Below are positions 16,542 through 24,986 of a DNA stretch of 45,459 bases, in pieces. Position 1 is the stretch's first letter, and the number at the start of each line of letters is the position of its first letter. Below the pieces are notes generated by a model that saw nothing but the letters and a program-made list of their open reading frames with translations, ran no database searches and was not told where the DNA came from. Location: NCBI GenBank assembly GCA_964516605.1, contig CAZFAA010000009.1, positions 1 to 45,459 on the forward strand, written 5' to 3'. Made by a program: the position numbers and the translations under genes. Source of the stretch: GCA-2732805 sp964516605 (lineage in GTDB: Bacteria > Pseudomonadota > Gammaproteobacteria > Coxiellales > Coxiellaceae).

Positions 16542-17729
16542 ATGACTATAGAGATTAAAGTTCCTGTGTTACCCGAATCGGTTGCGGATGCATTGATTGC
16601 CAAATGGTATAAGAGTGAAGGTGATATGGTTTCACGAGATGAAAACCTCGTGGATTTAGAGACGGATAAAGTGATGTTGGAAGTGCCTGCACCTCAAGGT
16701 GGCGTGCTTGAAAAAGTATTTTTTAAAGCAGGCGCCACGGTGACAGCAGGACAGGTATTAGCGATTATTAATGAAAATGGTCTGACACCATCACGTGATA
16801 CGGCGCCGGCAGCGGCTGCATCGGTCGCAGCCAGTGTTACGGCTGATACGGTCAATATTGATTCGTTAAGCCCTTCGGCGCGTCGTGCTGTTTTTGAGTC
16901 GGGTGTGAATGTGGCAACAGTATCCGGTACCGGTAAAGATGGTCGTATTACAAAGCATGATGTGGTGTCTGCATCAAGCCGTAGCGCACAATCAGCGCCC
17001 AAGACAACAGCACCGCTTGTCAGCGGTTCTCGCCAAGAACGGCGTGTCGCCATGAGTCGTTTGCGTCAGCGTATTGCAGAGCGTTTAGTGCAATCGCAAC
17101 AAGAGGCAGCAATTTTAACGACGTTTAATGAAATCAACATGAAGCCTGTGATGGATTTGCGTGCGAAATACAAAGATCAATTCGAGAAGAAATATGGCAC
17201 GAAATTAGGATTCATGTCATTTTTCACTAAAGCGGTTATTGAAGCCTTAAAACGTTTTCCCGCTGTGAACGCATCGATTGATGGCACGGATATTATTTAT
17301 CACGATTTTTACGATATTGGCATTGCAATTGGCAGTTCACGTGGATTGGTGGTGCCCATTATACGCGATGCACACATGCTCACGATGGCAGAAATTGAAG
17401 CGGCTATTAAAGATTTTGCTGTGCGTGCGGCCGATGGAAAAATAGCGCTTGAAGAATTAACTGGTGGTACGTTTACGATTACTAACGGCGGTACCTATGG
17501 TTCCATGATGTCGACACCAATTATCAACCCGCCACAAACGGCTATTCTGGGCATGCACAACATTGTCGAGCGACCTGTAGTAGAGCACGGTGAAATCGTG
17601 ATTCGCCCGATGATGTATGTGGCCTTGTCTTACGATCATCGTGTGATTGATGGCTCGGAATCGGTACGCTTTTTAGTGACGGTTAAAGAAATGATTGAAG
17701 ATCCAGCGCGTATGTTGTTGGAAGTATAA
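16542..17729 (+). CDS. sucB: Dihydrolipoyllysine succinyltransferase (E2)
   Basis: SucB transfers the succinyl group from lipoate to CoA and forms the core of the complex. The 395 residues contain one lipoyl domain with lipoylated K43 in LETDKVMLEV and a linker rich in Ala. An E3/E1-binding domain follows (about 107-142, SPSARRAVFESG and GRITKHDV), then the catalytic domain with H366 and D370 in SYDHRVIDG. The gene for E3 (lpd) is not in this window and must lie elsewhere, shared with other complexes. The 34-base gap after sucA holds no obvious regulatory signal. Confidence 0.97.
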   Translation: MTIEIKVPVLPESVADALIAKWYKSEGDMVSRDENLVDLETDKVMLEVPAPQGGVLEKVFFKAGATVTAGQVLAIINENGLTPSRDTAPAAAASVAASVTADTVNIDSLSPSARRAVFESGVNVATVSGTGKDGRITKHDVVSASSRSAQSAPKTTAPLVSGSRQERRVAMSRLRQRIAERLVQSQQEAAILTTFNEINMKPVMDLRAKYKDQFEKKYGTKLGFMSFFTKAVIEALKRFPAVNASIDGTDIIYHDFYDIGIAIGSSRGLVVPIIRDAHMLTMAEIEAAIKDFAVRAADGKIALEELTGGTFTITNGGTYGSMMSTPIINPPQTAILGMHNIVERPVVEHGEIVIRPMMYVALSYDHRVIDGSESVRFLVTVKEMIEDPARMLLEV

Positions 17730-17760
17730 TAATGCAATTCCCTAAACACGAGGAAACTAA

Positions 17761-18930
17761 ATGAACTTACATGAATATCAAGCAAAAGAACTGTTACGTC
17801 AATTTCATGTGGCGGTGCCCAATGGGTTGGTGGCATTTGATGTGGACAGTGCCGTGCGTGCAGCGGATGAATTGGGCGGTAAAAAATGGGTGGTTAAAGC
17901 GCAGGTTCATGCAGGTGGTCGTGGTAAAGCAGGTGGTGTAAAGATTGTCGATAACAAAGAAGCACTGAAAGATGCCGTGCGTGCGATGTTGGGTACGCAG
18001 CTTGTCACGTTTCAAACGGATGAAAAAGGTCAGCCTGTTAACAGTGTCTTGATTGAAGAGCCTTCCAATATTGCTAACGAATTGTATTTAGGTGCGGTGA
18101 TTGATCGTGCTAGTCAGCGTATTGTTTTTATGGCGTCCACTGAAGGTGGTGTTGAAATTGAAGAAGTGGCAGAACACACACCTGAGAAAATTTTGAAAGT
18201 GATGGTGGATCCTATCGTTGGGATGCAGCCATTTCAATGCCATCAATTATTTTTTGGTTTGGGATTGGATGCGGCATTACTGGGCGATTTCACTAAAATC
18301 GTTATGGGTTTGTATCAGATTTTTGTCAGCAGTGATTTGAGTATGATCGAGATCAATCCATTGGTGGTTACCGCTGAAGGCAAGCTCATTTGCTTGGATG
18401 CTAAAATTAACTTAGATCCGAATGCGTTATACCGCCAAAAAACACTGAGTGCCATGCGTGATACGACACAAGAAGATGAGCGTGAAACACGTGCGCAAAA
18501 ATGGGAATTAAATTATATTGCGCTTGATGGCGATATTGGGTGTATGGTCAATGGCGCGGGCTTGGCGATGGCAACTATGGATTTGATAAAATTACACGGT
18601 GGAAACCCAGCAAATTTCTTGGATGTGGGCGGCGGTGCAACGAAAGAACGCGTGACCGAAGCGTTTAAAATTATTTTATCGGATCACAATGTGAAAGGCA
18701 TTTTTGTGAATATTTTCGGTGGGATTGTGCGGTGTGATTTGATTGCTGACGGTATTATGGAAGCAGTTGCCGATGTCGGTGTTAAGGTGCCAGTGGTAGT
18801 GCGTTTAGAAGGTAATAACGCAGAGCTTGGCGCAAAAAAATTAGCAGACAGTGGTCTTAATATTATTCCGGCGACGGGCTTTACAGATGGCGCGAAGAAA
18901 ATTGTCGCAGCTGTTGCATCACAAAAATAA
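17761..18930 (+). CDS. sucC: Succinyl-CoA synthetase beta subunit
   Basis: With SucD it makes ATP or GTP from succinyl-CoA, producing the succinate used by SdhCDAB. The 389 residues comprise an ATP-grasp domain (MNLHEYQAKELL at the start; VVKAQVHAGGRGKAGGVK for nucleotide binding) and a C-terminal ligase domain with GGGATKERVTEAFK and NIFGGIVRCD. GAGGAAACTA precedes the ATG. It follows sucB by 31 bases. Confidence 0.97.
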   Translation: MNLHEYQAKELLRQFHVAVPNGLVAFDVDSAVRAADELGGKKWVVKAQVHAGGRGKAGGVKIVDNKEALKDAVRAMLGTQLVTFQTDEKGQPVNSVLIEEPSNIANELYLGAVIDRASQRIVFMASTEGGVEIEEVAEHTPEKILKVMVDPIVGMQPFQCHQLFFGLGLDAALLGDFTKIVMGLYQIFVSSDLSMIEINPLVVTAEGKLICLDAKINLDPNALYRQKTLSAMRDTTQEDERETRAQKWELNYIALDGDIGCMVNGAGLAMATMDLIKLHGGNPANFLDVGGGATKERVTEAFKIILSDHNVKGIFVNIFGGIVRCDLIADGIMEAVADVGVKVPVVVRLEGNNAELGAKKLADSGLNIIPATGFTDGAKKIVAAVASQK

Positions 18931-18957
18931 TCAGCACAATCAACCAGTGAGAAACGA

Positions 18958-19836
18958 ATGAGTATATTAGTCAATAAAACAACTAAAGTTATTTGCCAAG
19001 GCTTCACAGGAAAACAAGGTACATTGCATTCAGAACAGTGTTTAGCCTACGGTACTAAAATGGTCGGCGGTGTCACGCCCGGTAAAGGTGGTCAAGAGCA
19101 TTTAGGATTACCTGTATTTAACACAGTGCAAGAAGCAGTGGATGCAACGGGTGCGACAGCGTCTGTTATTTTTGTACCAGCGCCTTTTTGCGAAGATGCG
19201 ATTATTTCTGCAGTGGATGCGGGTATTGAATTGGTGATCTGTATTACAGAAGGTATTCCAGTACTCGATATGTTGCAGGTTAAAGCCTATATGCAAAATC
19301 ATCGCAACACGCGTTTAATTGGACCTAACTGTCCTGGTGTGATTACACCTGGTGAATGCAAAATCGGTATTATGCCTGGTCACATTCACAAGCCGGGTAA
19401 GGTTGGTATTGTGTCGCGCTCGGGTACCTTAACGTATGAAGCGGTGCACCAAACAACAGCATTGGGTTATGGCCAAAGTACCTGCGTGGGTATTGGAGGA
19501 GATCCGATTCCAGGAACCAACTTTATTGATGTGCTCGAATTATTTCAAAAAGACCCACAAACTGAAGCGATTATTATGGTCGGCGAAATTGGTGGTACGG
19601 CTGAAGAAGAAGCCGCGGAGTTTATTAAATCGAACGTCACTAAACCGGTGGTGTCGTATATTGCGGGTGTGACAGCGCCTGCAGGCAAACGCATGGGCCA
19701 TGCTGGTGCGATCATCGCAGGTGGTAAGGGTACTGCTGCTGACAAATTCAAAGCGCTTGAAGCTGCAGGTGTGCGCACGGTGAAATCGCCGGCTGATATG
19801 GGTAAAGCAATTGGTGAAGCAGCGGGTTGGGCGTAA
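18958..19836 (+). CDS. sucD: Succinyl-CoA synthetase alpha subunit
   Basis: SucD binds CoA and carries the phosphorylated histidine. The 292 residues show the CoA-binding fold at the N-terminus (CQGFTGKQGTLHSEQ, GTKMVGGVTPGKGG), the GPNCPGVITP segment and the phosphohistidine H248 in GHAGAIIAGGKGTA. It is the last gene of the cluster; a long hairpin and a composite palindrome follow. Confidence 0.97.
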   Translation: MSILVNKTTKVICQGFTGKQGTLHSEQCLAYGTKMVGGVTPGKGGQEHLGLPVFNTVQEAVDATGATASVIFVPAPFCEDAIISAVDAGIELVICITEGIPVLDMLQVKAYMQNHRNTRLIGPNCPGVITPGECKIGIMPGHIHKPGKVGIVSRSGTLTYEAVHQTTALGYGQSTCVGIGGDPIPGTNFIDVLELFQKDPQTEAIIMVGEIGGTAEEEAAEFIKSNVTKPVVSYIAGVTAPAGKRMGHAGAIIAGGKGTAADKFKALEAAGVRTVKSPADMGKAIGEAAGWA

Positions 19837-19883
19837 TACAGCATGTCATGATTTTTGAGTGATGTGTTTCAAATTAACTAGAG

Positions 19884-19919
19884 GAGTATGTTGTGCATCG
19901 GATACATCACAACCTACTC
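19884..19919 (+). terminator. Hairpin at the 3' end of the sdh-suc operon
   Basis: GAGTA-T-GTTGTG pairs with CACAAC-C-TACTC around a 12-base loop, an 11-bp stem with one internal mismatch. It is followed by TCTAAAAA rather than a T-tract, so it may protect or end the transcript by another route. Confidence 0.45.
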
Positions 19920-19927
19920 TCTAAAAA

Positions 19928-19995
19928 GGACCGCAGGTCCGACAGAGTGAGTGTAGCCTAGGTTGGAGCGAACAGCGTGAGCGCAGGTCTAGGCT
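19928..19995 (+). repeat. Composite palindromic repeat, copy 1
   Basis: A small hairpin GGACC-GCA-GGTCC (19928-19940) is followed after 15 bases by a palindrome with arms AGCCTAG (19955-19961) and CTAGGCT (19989-19995). It shares the block GCCTAGGTTGGAGCGA and its two-hairpin order with copy 2, which lies inverted at 33359-33415. Confidence 0.7.
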
Positions 19996-20149
19996 AAAAG
20001 CACCCATGCGCTTCTAATTTCAGTTCGTTCGATCTGAATACCCTTAGGACTTGGGAATTCTAATAAATTATTATTTTGCATATTTTTCATCATGATATTC
20101 TAGTGTCAGTTGGTGACAGTGTGTACCCGACTGCTTTTAAACTTTGATT

Positions 20150-20884
20150 TCAAGCAATTCCAAAAAAATATTTCCACAGCATAGCGCCAACAAATCCACC
20201 CAACAGTGGCGCTGTAATTGGAATCCACGCATAAGGCCAATCGGAAGAGCCTTTGTTTTTAATAGGCAATGAGGCATGCACAATGCGTGGTCCTAGATCT
20301 CGAGCGGGATTGATCGCATAACCTGTAGGGCCGCCTAAGGATAAACCCAATCCCCACACCAATAAGCCAACCAAATAGGGTCCCATGCCATTGGCAAGCG
20401 GGTGTTCGGCGGATTTGCCAAAAATCGCACCAATGCAAAATACCAAGAGCATGCTCGCGATGAATTCACATAAAAAATTAGCCGGATAATTGCGTATTGC
20501 AGGAGAGGTGCAAAATACAGAGAGTGTATTCAATGGATTTTCTGTAATATTAAAATGAGGTAAATAAGCGAGCCACACTAAAATTGCGCCAGAGATCGCT
20601 CCGAGTAATTGCGCGCACCAAATGCCAATGAGTTCGTGGGATGTGTAAATTCCAAAATAATATTTTGCTAGTGTGACACACGGATTGACGTCTGCATTAG
20701 GGGCTCCGCTTGAGCGTGCTACCAATACCGCTAAAACCACCGCGATAAACCAGCCAGTGGTAATGACCATCCAACCACTGCCTTCGCCTTTGGAGCGGCT
20801 TAATAATACGTTTGCACCGACACCACCACCAAAGACGATGAGTACGAGCGTTCCTAAATATTCTCCAATAAAAAATGGATTCAT
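20150..20884 (-). CDS. glpF: Glycerol facilitator (aquaglyceroporin)
   Basis: This inner-membrane channel admits glycerol. The 244 residues carry six hydrophobic helices and two half-helix loops. The second loop has the full N192-P193-A194-R195-D196, whose Asp marks glycerol channels. The first loop reads N67-P68-C69 where the family has NPA. GlpD lies nine bases upstream in the same direction and GlpK is divergent, which supports glycerol as the substrate. AAGG lies eight bases before the ATG. Confidence 0.92.
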   Translation of the reverse strand: MNPFFIGEYLGTLVLIVFGGGVGANVLLSRSKGEGSGWMVITTGWFIAVVLAVLVARSSGAPNADVNPCVTLAKYYFGIYTSHELIGIWCAQLLGAISGAILVWLAYLPHFNITENPLNTLSVFCTSPAIRNYPANFLCEFIASMLLVFCIGAIFGKSAEHPLANGMGPYLVGLLVWGLGLSLGGPTGYAINPARDLGPRIVHASLPIKNKGSSDWPYAWIPITAPLLGGFVGAMLWKYFFGIA

Positions 20885-20893
20885 GCTGCTGCC

Positions 20894-22411
20894 TTATTGT
20901 GTTGGTTCGTCCAAGTAGTTTTTCAATGTATTCACTTGCTCTTCTGTTAAGAATAAACCCAGTTTACTGCGTCGCCATAACATATCGTCACTGCAGTGTG
21001 CCCATTCATTTTCTATCCAGTAGAGTACTTCATGTTCATACAGATCCGCACCAAAATGTATACCCAGTTCTGCAAGCGATGTAGCATCACCAATCAAGGC
21101 ATGCAAATTGTTGCCGTAGGCACGGGCATAACGATGACGCAATGTCTCAGGCAGCCACGGGTATTGTGTAGCCAGTGTAGTTAAAAACTGATCCCAAGGC
21201 ATACCCAAATCGCCGCCTGGTAAAAAAGCATCGTGTGTTTCACAGCGTGACATGTTGGGGAAAAAAGAGTTGAGGTGATTGACGACATCTTCTGCCAGCA
21301 CACGGCATGTTGTTAATTTACCGCCAAAGACTGCTAGATAAGGTGGCGTATCTTGTGCATGTAATTCAAGATGGTATTCGCGTGTGGTGTTGGATGGTTT
21401 GTTCGCGCCATCATCGTATAAAGCACGCACACCTGCATACGACCACACGATATCAGAGGGTGTTATTTTTTTGTGGAAATAACTATTCATACTGTGGCAC
21501 AGGTAATCGATTTCGCTTTGCGTAATATGCACTTGTGTGGGATCACCATGATATTCGACATCCGTTGTGCCAATTAACGTAAAGTGATCCAGGTAGGGAA
21601 TAGCAAATACAATCCGCCCATCTTCATTTTGTAAGATGTAGGCATGATAGCCTTCATACAGTTTAGGCACGACAATATGGCTGCCTTGTACAAGGCGTGT
21701 GATGCAGTGCATATCGATTTTTGCGATGGTATTGTTCACGTGGTCTACCCACGGCCCTGCCGCATTGATAACAGCACGCGCTTGCACCGTGGATACACGA
21801 CCATCCAGCTGATCTTGCAGTGTTACACTCCAGAGTCTGCCATCGTGTTTTAAATCGCTGCAATAGGTATGCGTTAAAATAGTTGCACCTTGTTCAAATG
21901 CATCGCGTGCACACAATACAGTAAGACGTGCATCATCAGTTTGACAATCGTAATAGCTGTAGCCAAATTGAAATTGGCGTGCCAGTGCATTTTGTGGATT
22001 GCCCCATTTAAAAAATTCTTTTTTAGATCCGGGGATGGCATGGCGCTTGCTTAAGTGGTCATATAAAAACAAACCAATGCGCAGTAGCCATGGTGAGCGC
22101 AGGTGTTTCTCGTAAGGCAGAATAAATTTGAGCGGGTGGATGAGAAATGGCGCTGAGTGCATCAACACTTCGCGTTCCGCCAAGGCATCGTGTACGAGTT
22201 TAAACTCATAGTTTTCAAGGTAACGTAAGCCACCGTGAATGAGTTTGCTGCTATAGGACGAGGTGGCCGATGCAAGATCGTTCATGTCACACAGTGTTAC
22301 TGATAATCCACGCCCTACGGCATCACGAGCAATACTGCAGCCATTAATGCCGCCACCAATCACGAGCAGGTCAACAGGGTTCGTTGACGAAGCGTTAAAT
22401 TGTTCTTCCAT
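20894..22411 (-). CDS. glpD: Aerobic glycerol-3-phosphate dehydrogenase
   Basis: GlpD is a peripheral inner-membrane flavoenzyme that oxidises glycerol 3-phosphate to dihydroxyacetone phosphate and passes electrons to quinone. It has 505 residues, the usual length. The FAD-binding GGGINGCSIARDAVGRG is near residue 18, followed by ATSSYSSKLIHGGLRYLE, AVINAAGPWVD and VFGGKLTTCR. It is the first gene of the glpD-glpF operon and is divergent from glpK across 112 bases. Confidence 0.96.
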   Translation of the reverse strand: MEEQFNASSTNPVDLLVIGGGINGCSIARDAVGRGLSVTLCDMNDLASATSSYSSKLIHGGLRYLENYEFKLVHDALAEREVLMHSAPFLIHPLKFILPYEKHLRSPWLLRIGLFLYDHLSKRHAIPGSKKEFFKWGNPQNALARQFQFGYSYYDCQTDDARLTVLCARDAFEQGATILTHTYCSDLKHDGRLWSVTLQDQLDGRVSTVQARAVINAAGPWVDHVNNTIAKIDMHCITRLVQGSHIVVPKLYEGYHAYILQNEDGRIVFAIPYLDHFTLIGTTDVEYHGDPTQVHITQSEIDYLCHSMNSYFHKKITPSDIVWSYAGVRALYDDGANKPSNTTREYHLELHAQDTPPYLAVFGGKLTTCRVLAEDVVNHLNSFFPNMSRCETHDAFLPGGDLGMPWDQFLTTLATQYPWLPETLRHRYARAYGNNLHALIGDATSLAELGIHFGADLYEHEVLYWIENEWAHCSDDMLWRRSKLGLFLTEEQVNTLKNYLDEPTQ

Positions 22412-22523
22412 AGGATACCTTGAATTTGTTAAGCTGGAGTTTACATTTTATACCTATTACACTAGCGCTCGCCACTGAAGATGCGGGCTACACAATGGGT
22501 GGTGAGCGGTATGGAGTTCTTTG
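22412..22523. promoter_or_regulatory. Divergent glpD/glpK control region
   Basis: Both operons must start in this short gap. A possible + promoter is TTGAAT (22420-22425) with TACATT (22442-22447), spacing 16. A TATAAA on the minus strand (22452-22447) could serve glpD. No known GlpR operator was recognised, so assignment is weak. Confidence 0.35.
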
Positions 22524-24026
22524 ATGCATAAATACATTTTATCAATCGATCAAGGCACCACGAGCACGCGTGCGATTGTATTCGATAAAACAGGGAAACA
22601 TTGCGCAGTGCATCAAATTAAAATACAACAATATTATCCGAATAATGGTTGGGTAGAGCACGATGCTGAAGAAATTTGGCAAACGACACTGACTTGTTGT
22701 CGTGAAGCAATTGCTAAAGCAGGGCTGCAATCCCAAGATGTGGCGGCGATCGGTATTTCCAATCAGCGTGAAACCACGATTTTATGGGACAAGACTACAG
22801 GCCGTCCTGTGTACCACGCGATCGTTTGGCAAGACCGGCGTACAGCTGAATATTGTCAAGAGTTGGCAGCTGATGCGTTGCTGCAGCACACCATCGCTCA
22901 CAAGACTGGGCTGCTGCTCGATCCTTACTTTTGTGCAACGAAAATAAAATGGTTATTGGATAACATCCCCGGTTTGCGTGAGTTAACCAAAAGCGGTTCC
23001 ATTCTATTTGGTACGATCGATACCTATTTACTCTGGCATTTAACAGGCGGTGCTGTGCATGCGACCGATGCCACCAATGCATCGCGCACCTTACTTTTTA
23101 ACATACAAACACAGGCCTGGGATGATGAATTACTCGCTGTATTTGATATTCCTAAAAACATCTTACCTTACGTTGCAGATAATAATGCGCATTTTGGTGT
23201 AACTGCTGCGGCTTTATTCGGTACCTCGATTCCCATTACAGGCATGGCAGGTGATCAGCAAGCAGCGATGATTGGGCAGGCGTGTTTTGAAAAAGGCATG
23301 ATTAAAAGCACTTATGGTACGGGTTGTTTTTTGATGGTCAATACAGCGGACAAACCGATTATTTCCACCCAGAAATTGCTCACCACCATTGCATATCGTA
23401 TTGATGGCCGTGTGACGTATGCACTGGAAGGCAGTATTTTTATAGCAGGAGCTGCGGTTCAGTGGCTGCGTGATGCGCTGCATCTTTTTAAAAATGCGCA
23501 GGATACACAAGCGTTGGCGCAGAGTATCAGCAGTACCCATGGCGTGTATTTTGTCACAGCGTTTACAGGTTTAGGCGCACCGTATTGGGATCCAATGGCG
23601 CGCGGTGGCTTATTAGGATTAACACGTGATACCAGTATTGCTGACATTGTACGCGCGGCTTTAGAGGCTGTGTGTTATCAAACTCATGATTTGCTGATGG
23701 CCATACAGCGCGATTATACCGATGAGCTTAAAACATTGCGGGTTGATGGCGGTATGATTGCCAATGATTGGCTGCTGCAGTTTTTATCTGATGTGCTCGC
23801 ACTCCCTGTTGAGCGCGCCGCATGCATTGAAACCAGTGCGTTGGGGGCCGCGTATTTAGCAGGATTGGGGGTGGGTCTATATGCTTCATTAGACGATATT
23901 GCCGCGCAGTGGCGCAGTGATTTAATGTGTCATCCAACACTAGCTTCTGAGCAGCGCCAGCAGTTATTAGCCGGTTGGACCGAGGCCGTACAGCGGGTGA
24001 TGACAACGAACCTTAATAGTCTATAG
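22524..24026 (+). CDS. glpK: Glycerol kinase
   Basis: GlpK phosphorylates glycerol brought in by GlpF, trapping it as glycerol 3-phosphate for GlpD. It is a FGGY-family kinase of 500 residues with the phosphate-binding DQGTTSTRAIVFD at the start, WQDRRTAEYC, the catalytic-Asp region GMAGDQQAAMIGQ, YGTGCFLM and the C-terminal VDGGMIANDWLLQF. The ATG at 22524 has ATGGAG seven bases upstream; a TTG codon just before it is the alternative. Confidence 0.97.
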   Translation: MHKYILSIDQGTTSTRAIVFDKTGKHCAVHQIKIQQYYPNNGWVEHDAEEIWQTTLTCCREAIAKAGLQSQDVAAIGISNQRETTILWDKTTGRPVYHAIVWQDRRTAEYCQELAADALLQHTIAHKTGLLLDPYFCATKIKWLLDNIPGLRELTKSGSILFGTIDTYLLWHLTGGAVHATDATNASRTLLFNIQTQAWDDELLAVFDIPKNILPYVADNNAHFGVTAAALFGTSIPITGMAGDQQAAMIGQACFEKGMIKSTYGTGCFLMVNTADKPIISTQKLLTTIAYRIDGRVTYALEGSIFIAGAAVQWLRDALHLFKNAQDTQALAQSISSTHGVYFVTAFTGLGAPYWDPMARGGLLGLTRDTSIADIVRAALEAVCYQTHDLLMAIQRDYTDELKTLRVDGGMIANDWLLQFLSDVLALPVERAACIETSALGAAYLAGLGVGLYASLDDIAAQWRSDLMCHPTLASEQRQQLLAGWTEAVQRVMTTNLNSL

Positions 24027-24113
24027 ATATTACTATTATAAATTTAATCAATTTTACCTATTAGTCAATTTAACACACACTGATACTGAATCAACAGTAT
24101 TGAGGGTGTTGTT

Positions 24114-24986
24114 ATGAAATCAGAAAAATACGTCGCATTGGGGTGCCAATCTATCATTCAGGCACAGGTGTCTGACCACAAACCATTAATTAAAGACGGT
24201 GTGCTCAGCTGGAATATCATGATGCGCGGGCGCAAAACTGAGCGTGGGTTTAATACTGCCTTTGCTTTGCAAGAAACGCAAGAGCAATACCAACAACGTT
24301 TAACTCACATTGCAGCAGTTTTAGCAGAAATAGCGAGTGCACAAACCATTAGGGTGATCGCATTGCAAGAAGCGCCTATTGAGTCTGCGGATATCGAGGT
24401 GTTTCGTGTGGCTTTAGCGCGTTATGAAATTTTAAAAGAATTTTTGCCGGCATTATCGAGTCCACAGCGGGTATCTATTTGGGGGCTCATGACCTTAGTG
24501 GCAGTGGATGTTTATGATTGGCAGCATGCGCTATCTGTATGGTCAGGAGAATTGGCAATATTTAATGATCGGGTGCAGCAGGTGAGGGTATCGCACAAAC
24601 ACAGTCAGGATGTTGAGGCTATAACCATCATGAATGTGCATATGCCTTATCGTGAGGCACATAATCATCCTGATTATGTTAATACAAAGTTAGCGCAGAT
24701 GTTTTATCGTAGGGTGACAGCAGACATTCCTCATGGTCTGATCATTGTAGGTGATTTTAATGTGAATCCGCAGCATTTTTCTGTTAACCCTGAGCACGTT
24801 TTTTCTCGAGAGCATAACAATGTGCAACTGGGTGAGCAGTGTTGTTATCGGGAAAATGTGGATGCGCTGGTGGCAACACCGGCGACATTCTCTGCATTGC
24901 TTGCACAAGCCGGAATGTTTAGAGCGCCTGTTAGAGCAGGCAATATTGGTACTACTCTGCAATTAGACATATGCCGGATAGCATAG
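24114..24986 (+). CDS. Endonuclease/exonuclease/phosphatase-like protein with permuted motif order
   Basis: Several motifs of the EEP metallo-hydrolase fold (DNase I, sphingomyelinase, inositol phosphatase) are visible in 290 residues: LSWNI (about 31-35), catalytic-type E86 in IALQEAP, H176 in NVHMPY, and D214/N216 in GDFNVNP. The SDH motif that normally ends this fold is at the N-terminus (S20-D21-H22 in VSDHKPL), and the protein stops soon after the LDI strand. This suggests a circular permutation. There is no signal peptide. The substrate cannot be told. GAGGG lies before the ATG, and the last 35 bases overlap the 3' end of oxyR on the other strand. A nuclease, phosphatase or lipase role are all possible. 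Confidence 0.75.
   Translation: MKSEKYVALGCQSIIQAQVSDHKPLIKDGVLSWNIMMRGRKTERGFNTAFALQETQEQYQQRLTHIAAVLAEIASAQTIRVIALQEAPIESADIEVFRVALARYEILKEFLPALSSPQRVSIWGLMTLVAVDVYDWQHALSVWSGELAIFNDRVQQVRVSHKHSQDVEAITIMNVHMPYREAHNHPDYVNTKLAQMFYRRVTADIPHGLIIVGDFNVNPQHFSVNPEHVFSREHNNVQLGEQCCYRENVDALVATPATFSALLAQAGMFRAPVRAGNIGTTLQLDICRIA

Larger units (their letters stand above)
19837..20149. other. Gap between convergent sucD and glpF
   Basis: These 313 bases hold no credible ORF. From left to right there is a long hairpin (19884-19919), a composite palindromic repeat (19928-19995), an AT-rich stretch and a small hairpin TGTCA-GTTGG-TGACA (20104-20118). No clear intrinsic terminator with a T-tract is seen for either operon. 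Confidence 0.7.
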
